Part shown: piece by piece, positions 15,130-20,509 of the stretch
Numbering within the stretch: the first letter of the stretch is position 1
Layout of the letters: every line of letters starts with the position of its first letter
Source of the DNA: UBA1723 sp045641625
Lineage (GTDB): Bacteria > Bacteroidota > Bacteroidia > Bacteroidales > Paludibacteraceae
Direction: 5' to 3'
Assembly (NCBI GenBank): GCA_045641625.1
Contig: JAZUHH010000002.1
Location: 1 to 20,509 of the forward strand
DNA: 20,509 nt
Notes under the pieces: model-generated
What the model was told of the DNA's origin: nothing
Database searches by the model: none
The model's input: only the letters and a program-made list of their open reading frames with translations
Made by a program: the position numbers and the translations under genes

Positions 15130-16176
15130 ATGAGATTATTTGCGAAAATGTTTGCTCTTTGTGGCGGTTGGGCTGCGTTGTCTTCGTGTGGAGATGATAT
15201 CACCAACGAGTATATCACCAACGAGTATTACAACATATACAACAAGGAGTATTATACAACTGTTCTTGCCGACCAGAAGGAGATTACAGAGGATATTCGT
15301 GCGCCTTTCCTAAAGAAGGGAGACACTGTCGGTATCTTCGCCTTGTCTAATGCTGTTACAAGGGATGAACTTGCTGCGGGAATAGCAACTATCAAGAGCT
15401 GGGGTCTGGAAGTGCTAGAGGCTGACAACCTTTACGAAGTTGACGGCAGATATGCGGGAACTGTGTCGCAGAGAGTTGACGGTACGCAGAAACTGATTGA
15501 CAATCCTAATGTAAAGGCAATGATTGCCGCAAGGGGTGGATATGGAGCAGCGATGACTCTTCCTTTCCTTGACTTGGAGGCTCTTCAGAACAAGCCGAAG
15601 TGGATTGTCGGCTACAGTGACGTCACTGCACTGCATGTCGCAATCAATAACTTGGGAGTAGAGACTATTCATGGCGGAATGGCACAGAACCTTTCCAACA
15701 GCACAACTGCAGAGAGCCTTAGAAAGACATTGTTCGGAGAGAGCGACGGACTTGAGATAGGTATAAACGACGGTTGCAAGGAAGGTGTTGCCCAGGGCAG
15801 ACTTGTCGGGGGAAACCTTTCCCTTATCTATAGTCTGGGAGGTACAGTATATGATCTGAACGCCAAGAATGCAATACTCTTCATCGAGGATACCGGCGAG
15901 AGCAACTACAGCCTAGACAGAATGCTTACTCAGTTGAAGTTGAGCGGTAAGCTCGATATGCTGAGCGGTGTTGTAGTGGGTCAGTTCATCAAGATGAATC
16001 AGGGGCTTGACAAGTCTGTGATGGAAATCATCAAGGAAAAGTTCAGTGACATTGACATTCCGATCATGTACGGGGTGAATGTAGGACATGACCAGCCGAA
16101 CAATTCCATATGTCTTGGCAGGACTGTAAAGCTGACTGTTGACGCCAGCAAGGCTTCGTTAAAGTACGTTGATTAA
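15130..16176 (+). CDS. Peptidase S66 family LD-carboxypeptidase, predicted lipoprotein
   Basis: 348 residues. The N-terminus looks like a lipoprotein signal: Arg2 and Lys6, a hydrophobic stretch, then LSSC with Cys20. A Tyr/Asn-rich linker (about 24-45) follows, including a perfect duplication ITNEY-ITNEY. The S66 domain starts near residue 56. The catalytic Ser163 is in VGYSDVTALH, Glu253 in FIEDTGE and His320 in VGHDQPNN, and ARGGYGA (134-140) forms the usual substrate loop. Known reaction: removal of the terminal D-Ala from muropeptide tetrapeptides (LdcA) or related cleavage (MccF). LdcA is usually cytoplasmic, so an envelope-anchored form would act on peptidoglycan in place. It is the first gene of a probable operon; the next begins 12 bases later. 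Confidence 0.9.
   Translation: MRLFAKMFALCGGWAALSSCGDDITNEYITNEYYNIYNKEYYTTVLADQKEITEDIRAPFLKKGDTVGIFALSNAVTRDELAAGIATIKSWGLEVLEADNLYEVDGRYAGTVSQRVDGTQKLIDNPNVKAMIAARGGYGAAMTLPFLDLEALQNKPKWIVGYSDVTALHVAINNLGVETIHGGMAQNLSNSTTAESLRKTLFGESDGLEIGINDGCKEGVAQGRLVGGNLSLIYSLGGTVYDLNAKNAILFIEDTGESNYSLDRMLTQLKLSGKLDMLSGVVVGQFIKMNQGLDKSVMEIIKEKFSDIDIPIMYGVNVGHDQPNNSICLGRTVKLTVDASKASLKYVD
15198..15227 (+). repeat. Perfect 15-bp tandem duplication in the lipoprotein linker
   Basis: TATCACCAACGAGTA occurs twice back to back (15198-15212, 15213-15227). The unit is five codons, so gain or loss keeps the frame of the LD-carboxypeptidase gene. Confidence 0.9.
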
Positions 16177-16188
16177 AAGTTTTTAGAG

Positions 16189-16905
16189 ATGAGAAACCTT
16201 TTGCTTTTCATATTTTTGTCCTTGACTGTTGGCTTGTCTGCGCAGTCCAGGAAACACAGACAGATGTACGATGAAATTGCGCAAATCTGCAGGGTTAATG
16301 ACTGTTTCAACTTGATGGATTTTTACATGAAGAATTCAGTTATGGCCAAACAAACTAGAGATTCTGTAGAAAAATATAATGTTGAGTATGTGATGGATAA
16401 GTTTACTGTAAAGGAAATGCAGGATTCAGCATATTCAAAGTTCAGTGGGTTCTCTGAGGATGTTATGGTTTCTATTAAATCAATGCTTTCAAATCCTGCT
16501 CTTGCTGTTGGTTTGGATTTCAACAGTGTAATTATCATTAGAAGTGATAGTGAGAAAGTTAAGGAAATATTAGAAAAATTGAATGAAAATTCTAATGCTG
16601 AGGTATCTCCAATTCATCAATGGAGTGCTGATGATTTGAAAAAGGCTGCAAAAACTTTTCAGTTGCTAGAGAAGTTAAATACGATTGGTCGTCAAGGTGA
16701 GGAGGCAACGGTGGAACCTTGGGGAGGATATAGTTCAAACGAACTAAGGAAAGCTGCTGACGACATGAAGTATCTTGAAAAAGTGAAATTTTTAGGAAAA
16801 ATGTTAGAAGCTATAGAAGAAGCCCCTTCTAAGGTGATAGGAAAACTGGTGAGAAAGCAAAACAGCCTTTTGGAAGCCAAAGGTGTTGACTATAGGGTTA
16901 GATAA
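16189..16905 (+). CDS. Exported protein of unknown function with an internal repeat
   Basis: 238 residues; I do not recognise the family. A signal peptide (MRNLLLFIFLSLTVGLSA, cut before Gln) predicts a periplasmic or outer-membrane location. The mature part is mainly helical and charged. Residues 139-167 and 175-203 look like a duplication with a 36-residue offset: each has V-x-P, then (W/Y)S-x-(D/N)(D/E)L(K/R)KAA, ending LEK-x-x-x-x-G. It begins 12 bases after the LD-carboxypeptidase gene and ends 22 bases before metG, so it is probably co-transcribed with both. Its codons are AT-richer than those of its neighbours from about 16310 on. No catalytic motif is visible. Confidence 0.8.
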   Translation: MRNLLLFIFLSLTVGLSAQSRKHRQMYDEIAQICRVNDCFNLMDFYMKNSVMAKQTRDSVEKYNVEYVMDKFTVKEMQDSAYSKFSGFSEDVMVSIKSMLSNPALAVGLDFNSVIIIRSDSEKVKEILEKLNENSNAEVSPIHQWSADDLKKAAKTFQLLEKLNTIGRQGEEATVEPWGGYSSNELRKAADDMKYLEKVKFLGKMLEAIEEAPSKVIGKLVRKQNSLLEAKGVDYRVR

Positions 16906-16927
16906 GTAAAAGAAAAATTGAGATATA

Positions 16928-19021
16928 ATGGATAAGAAGTTCAAGAGAACGACCGTGACTTCTGCGCTCCCATACGCAAATGGACCAGTGCATATAGGTC
17001 ACCTTGCAGGAGTATATGTGCCTGCTGATATCTACGTTCGCTATCTTCGTTTGAAGGGCGAGGAAGTAATTTTCATCGGAGGTTCTGATGAGCATGGAGT
17101 GCCTGTAACTATCCGTGCAAGAAAAGAGGGTATCACTCCACAGGATGTTGTGGACCGTTACCACAAGATTATCAAGGATTCATTCAAGGAGTTCGGAATC
17201 TCTTTCGATGTTTATTCAAGAACAACATCAAAGGTTCACCATAAGTTGGCTTCTGACTTCTTCAAGACTTTGTACGACAACAACAAGTTTGTGGAGCAGA
17301 CAAGCGAGCAGTATTATGACGAGGAGGCTAAGACTTTTTTGGCTGACCGCTACATTGTCGGTGAGTGTCCTCGCTGTCACGCACAGGGAGCTTACGGAGA
17401 CCAGTGTGAGAAGTGCGGTAGCACTCTTTCTCCGGAGGAGTTGATCAATCCGGTTAGTAAGTTGTCAGGATCAAAGCCTGTCAAGAGACCTACGAAGCAT
17501 TGGTTCCTGCCTTTGAACCAGCACCAGGATTGGTTGAAGAAGTGGATTCTTGAGAACCACAAGGAGTGGCGCTCAAACGTATATGGCCAGTGCAAGAGCT
17601 GGTTGGATATGGACCTTATGCCGCGTGCCGTGACTCGTGACTTGGAGTGGGGTATTCCTGTTCCGGTTGAGGGTGCAGAGGGCAAGGTGCTTTATGTATG
17701 GTTCGACGCTCCTATCGGCTACATCAGCAACACTAAGGAGATTTGTGACGCCAACCCAGAGAAGTACGGAAATTGGGAGAAGTGGTGGAAGGACGAGGAC
17801 ACTCGCTTGATTCACTTCATCGGCAAGGACAACATTGTGTTCCACTGCATCGTGTTCCCTGCAATGTTGAAGGCTGAGGGTAGCTACATCCTTCCAGACA
17901 ACGTTCCAAGCAACGAGTTTCTTAACCTTGAGGGAGACAAGATCTCTACATCCCGCAACTGGGCTGTATGGTTGAACGAGTATTTGGTTGACTTCCCTGG
18001 CAAGCAGGATGTTCTTCGCTACGTGCTAACAGCAAATGCTCCAGAGACAAAGGATAACGACTTCACTTGGAAAGACTATCAGGCTCGCAACAACAACGAG
18101 CTTGTGGCAATATATGGAAACTTCATCAACCGCGCTTTGGTGCTTACTGCCAAGTATTTCGACGGCAAGGTGCCTGCCTTGAAGGAGTTGACTGACTATG
18201 ACAAGGAGACATTGAAGGAGTTTGCAGATGTGAAGGCTAAGCTTGAGCAGCTGCTTGACAACTTCAAGTTCCGTGACGCTCAAAAGGAGGCCATGAACTT
18301 GGCGCGTATCGGAAACAAGTATTTGGCAGAGACAGAGCCTTGGAAGCTTGCCAAGACTGACATGGAGCGTACAGCTTCTATTCTTCACATCTCCTTGCAG
18401 ATTGCGGCTAACCTTGCAATCGCATTCGAGCCGTTCCTTCCATTCTCGTCAGAGAAGTTGCGTAACATGTTGAACATGAAGTCATTCGAGTGGAATCAGC
18501 TTGGTAAGACTGACCTGCTTCCTGTCGGTGCAGAGTTGGGCAAGGCAGAGCTATTGTTCGAGAAGATTGAGGATGCTTTGGTTGACGCCCAGGTTAAGCG
18601 TCTTCAGGACATCAAGGCACAGAACGAGGCTGCCGCTGCAGAAGCCGCTGCCAAGGAGGCCGCCGCTTCATGGAAGCCAGAGGCTGTCAAGGAGTACGCG
18701 GACTTCGAGGGATTCGAGAAACTTGACATCCGTGTGGGCAAGATCCTTGAGTGTACAAACGTGCCTAAGTCAGACAAACTTCTTCAGTTCAAGATTGACG
18801 ACGGCATGGGCGGACGCACAATCCTTTCGGGTATTGCAAAGAGCTACCCTAATCCTGCAGAGCTTGTCGGCAAGCAGGTATGTTTCGTGGCTAACTTCAA
18901 GCCAAGAAAGATGATGGGCATCGAGAGCCAGGGTATGATTATGTCCGCAGTGAACAGCGACGGAAAGCTTGTGGTTATTTCTCCGAGCAAGGAGGTTGCC
19001 AACGGCTGTGAAGTAGGATAA
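16928..19021 (+). CDS. metG: Methionyl-tRNA synthetase with C-terminal tRNA-binding domain
   Basis: 697 residues. The enzyme charges tRNA-Met in the cytosol. The class I signature HIGH is at 22-25 and the second signature is KISTS (338-342), the usual KMSKS form being altered. A zinc knot is present as CPRC (147-150) and CEKC (160-163), typical of the E. coli-type subgroup. The anticodon-binding helical domain covers about 400-555. An Ala/Glu-rich linker (near AAAAEAAAKEAAA) then joins an EMAP-II/Trbp111-like domain (about 590-697), with EKLDIRVGKILECTNVPKSDKL and FKPRKMMGIESQGM visible; that domain helps dimerisation and tRNA binding. The length matches MetG proteins carrying this extension. 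The sequence is strongly conserved and codons are highly biased. Confidence 0.97.
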   Translation: MDKKFKRTTVTSALPYANGPVHIGHLAGVYVPADIYVRYLRLKGEEVIFIGGSDEHGVPVTIRARKEGITPQDVVDRYHKIIKDSFKEFGISFDVYSRTTSKVHHKLASDFFKTLYDNNKFVEQTSEQYYDEEAKTFLADRYIVGECPRCHAQGAYGDQCEKCGSTLSPEELINPVSKLSGSKPVKRPTKHWFLPLNQHQDWLKKWILENHKEWRSNVYGQCKSWLDMDLMPRAVTRDLEWGIPVPVEGAEGKVLYVWFDAPIGYISNTKEICDANPEKYGNWEKWWKDEDTRLIHFIGKDNIVFHCIVFPAMLKAEGSYILPDNVPSNEFLNLEGDKISTSRNWAVWLNEYLVDFPGKQDVLRYVLTANAPETKDNDFTWKDYQARNNNELVAIYGNFINRALVLTAKYFDGKVPALKELTDYDKETLKEFADVKAKLEQLLDNFKFRDAQKEAMNLARIGNKYLAETEPWKLAKTDMERTASILHISLQIAANLAIAFEPFLPFSSEKLRNMLNMKSFEWNQLGKTDLLPVGAELGKAELLFEKIEDALVDAQVKRLQDIKAQNEAAAAEAAAKEAAASWKPEAVKEYADFEGFEKLDIRVGKILECTNVPKSDKLLQFKIDDGMGGRTILSGIAKSYPNPAELVGKQVCFVANFKPRKMMGIESQGMIMSAVNSDGKLVVISPSKEVANGCEVG

Positions 19022-19028
19022 TATTCAT

Positions 19029-19059
19029 AGGACGGAGGATGAGACACTCCTCTGTCCTT
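19029..19059 (+). terminator. Hairpin after metG without a long T-run
   Basis: A 10-bp stem (19029-19038 with 19049-19058, one G-T pair) holds a loop that contains the in-frame ATG at 19039. Only TTAATTTA follows, so termination should be weak. It may be an attenuator, an mRNA processing site or a 3'-end stabiliser for metG. Confidence 0.5.
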
Positions 19060-19071
19060 AATTTATATGTT

Positions 19072-19419
19072 ATGAAGTCATTTGATATTGTTTTAATTGT
19101 AATAGCTTTAGTTCTGCTTGTAGTTTTGCTGCCAGAACTGCCAAGTTTTCCGGGACTTGGATTGTTCGGAGTGTTGATCAAGATTGCGAGCCTTGCGCTG
19201 TTAATGCTTTTCGTTTTCTATTGGAAGTTCGCCCAGTACAAGGGGTCTATGAGCGAGAGCTGGTCTAAGCTTATCGAAAGAGGAGAGAAGATCTTTATCC
19301 CCGTATTGACTTGGTTGGATACTAAGGTGAGCAAGATTACGCTTGGACCAAAGTTGGTGACAAGCAAGTCTCCGCTTATCATAGTTATAGTGTTGTCAGC
19401 ACTATTGTTTATATTGTAG
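19072..19419 (+). CDS. Small membrane protein of unknown function
   Basis: 115 residues from the ATG at 19072. An ATG 11 codons upstream (19039) is in frame but lies in the loop of a stable hairpin and would add a polar stretch, so I prefer the later start, which gives MKSFDIVLIVIALVLL, a clean first helix. Predicted helices lie at about 5-20, 30-51 and 100-115. The segment between them (52-99) is charged and polar (YKGSMSESWSKLIERGEK), probably cytosolic or periplasmic. It ends 21 bases before the SPFH gene with no terminator, so the two are probably an operon and may form a membrane complex. No family recognised. Confidence 0.75.
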   Translation: MKSFDIVLIVIALVLLVVLLPELPSFPGLGLFGVLIKIASLALLMLFVFYWKFAQYKGSMSESWSKLIERGEKIFIPVLTWLDTKVSKITLGPKLVTSKSPLIIVIVLSALLFIL

Positions 19420-19440
19420 AAATGAATAAATAATAAAATT

Positions 19441-20241
19441 ATGAATAAAGTTAGAGTATTTTTAATAGTTTTCATCCTGCTTGCAGTTATTGGTCTTGGA
19501 GTGAAGTGGCTTGTCGGTGTCGAGAGAATTGACGCAGGTTATGTCGGTATTCGCGTAAACCTTGTTGGTGGAGAGCGTGGTGTTGCTGACGTCGAGGAGG
19601 TAACAGGTTGGGTTGTCTATATTCCATTGTTGACACAGATTCACGAGTTCCCTACATACATGCAGGTCAAGGACTACAACTCATTCCCTGTAACAACAAA
19701 GGACGGAGCAGAGTTTACTATTGATCCAATTTTCTCTTACAAGGTTGACAATGGCAAGGTGCCTCATATCTTCCGTACATACCGTCGTTCACTTCCTGAG
19801 TTGGAGGACGGTTATCTTCATAATGTTATCGTGGACAGCTATCGTCTTGCTGCCAACCAGTATATCTCTGACTCTTTGATCTCTAACCGTATGTTGTTCG
19901 AGAACGCTGTCGAGTCTCACATCAGAGAGGTGCTAGGCAAGGACGGATTCATCTTTGAGCAGCTTACTTCAAACATCAAGGCTCCTCAGTCTTTGATGGA
20001 TGCCATCGAGGCAAAGAACCGTGCTACTCAGGAGGCTAAGCAGGCAGAGAACAAGCTTCGTCAGGCTGAGGCTCAGGCTAAGCAGAATATTATCTTGGCA
20101 GAGAGTGAGAAGAAGGTTAACGACTTGAAGACTTCATCTTTGACTCCGCTTATCATCCAGCAGATGTTCATCGAGAAGTGGGACGGAAAGCTTCCTGTTT
20201 ATGGCGAGACTCCAAAGATTTTCAAGGAGGTTACAAAGTAA
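19441..20241 (+). CDS. SPFH/prohibitin-family membrane protein
   Basis: 266 residues. One N-terminal membrane helix (about 5-24) is followed by an SPFH/Band 7 domain (about 28-195): RIDAGYVGIRVNL, then QVKDYNSFPVTTKDGAEFTIDPIFSYKV, and a segment ending in FIFEQLTSNIKAPQSLMDAIEAKN. A short Ala/Glu/Gln-rich coiled coil (about 195-232, with QAENKLRQAEAQAKQN) and a C-terminal tail follow. This layout is that of prohibitin- or HflK/C-like proteins, which form large membrane rings that organise lipids or control membrane proteases. The bacterial partner is not shown here, but the small membrane protein gene directly upstream is a candidate. A strong terminator follows 25 bases after the stop. Confidence 0.9.
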   Translation: MNKVRVFLIVFILLAVIGLGVKWLVGVERIDAGYVGIRVNLVGGERGVADVEEVTGWVVYIPLLTQIHEFPTYMQVKDYNSFPVTTKDGAEFTIDPIFSYKVDNGKVPHIFRTYRRSLPELEDGYLHNVIVDSYRLAANQYISDSLISNRMLFENAVESHIREVLGKDGFIFEQLTSNIKAPQSLMDAIEAKNRATQEAKQAENKLRQAEAQAKQNIILAESEKKVNDLKTSSLTPLIIQQMFIEKWDGKLPVYGETPKIFKEVTK

Positions 20242-20266
20242 TCGAAGTAAAGCACAGTCATATAGC

Positions 20267-20304
20267 CAGCCATGGACTCAAGCGAGTCCGTGGCTGTTTT
20301 TTTG
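20267..20304 (+). terminator. Terminator after the SPFH gene
   Basis: A 13-bp stem (20267-20279 with 20284-20296, one G-T pair) with an AAGC loop is followed by seven T. Confidence 0.95.
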
Positions 20305-20509
20305 TAGGCAGCAAATTTTGAAATTAAAATACAAACTGTTTTTTATGTGCTTTTATTTTTTCTTTGATATAGCATAGAGTTCGATTTGTAAGTATGTAAA
20401 AATTGATTGCCTGGCTTGAAAATTTTAGAAGACTAACTATTGATTACGAATTTTACTCTGAGTCTTCTGTCGCAATGATTCAATTAGCCTTCTGCTTTTT
20501 GATCCTTAA
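20305..20509. other. Terminal AT-rich stretch with no recognisable gene
   Basis: No frame on either strand gives a supported protein. An ATG at 20475 is open to the window end and would start MIQLAFCFLIL, but 11 codons are too few to call. Confidence 0.5.

Noticed and set aside
20475..20509. Start of a further + strand gene at the window edge
   Set aside because: Only 11 codons are visible and no promoter box is seen; a hydrophobic start alone is not enough.

Overview
The window reads as a chromosome segment from a Bacteroidales bacterium, most likely Prevotella-like. This rests on four things: the block DUF6089-uppS-bamA-ompH-ompH-ompH-murI, -7 boxes of the Bacteroidetes type (TAnnTTTG) before several genes, weak or absent Shine-Dalgarno sites, and the types of lipoprotein and glycan enzyme present. 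Every supported gene is on the + strand. The genus is inferred, not shown.

Layout. (1) 1-4504: a beta-glucan utilisation cluster. It holds the C-terminal part of a GH94 cellobiose-phosphorylase-like enzyme (5' end outside the window), a GH5 subfamily-2-like cellulase lipoprotein, and a GPH/MelB-type sugar:cation symporter with an extra periplasmic insert of about 100 residues; it closes with a strong terminator. Inferred pathway: the surface or periplasmic lipoprotein cuts beta-1,4-glucan, the symporter imports short oligosaccharides, and the cytosolic phosphorylase splits them with phosphate. (2) 4662-10561: an envelope-biogenesis operon with an outer-membrane beta-barrel protein (DUF6089), undecaprenyl diphosphate synthase, BamA and three tandem Skp/OmpH-like periplasmic chaperones. 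A terminator lies just before murI (glutamate racemase). (3) 11418-12919: a 339-bp intergenic stretch with a possible small RNA, then the ATPase gene ychF. (4) 12920-15039: an AT-richer section with a 42-bp tandem repeat, a probable uracil-DNA-glycosylase-fold protein and a seven-repeat DUF285 protein, each gene followed by a long perfect hairpin. It looks like an accessory insertion in a housekeeping region. (5) 15094-20304: an S66 LD-carboxypeptidase that appears to be a lipoprotein, an unknown exported protein with an internal duplication, methionyl-tRNA synthetase, a small membrane protein and an SPFH/prohibitin-family protein, ending in a strong terminator. The last 205 bp hold nothing I can identify.

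I see no clear new multi-gene system. The points most worth a second look are the periplasmic insert in the symporter, the terminator hairpin 8 bases before murI, the possible small RNA upstream of ychF, the 42-bp repeat array, and the GINPG-containing glycosylase-like protein beside the signal-less DUF285 protein. No transposase, tRNA, rRNA or CRISPR array was found.
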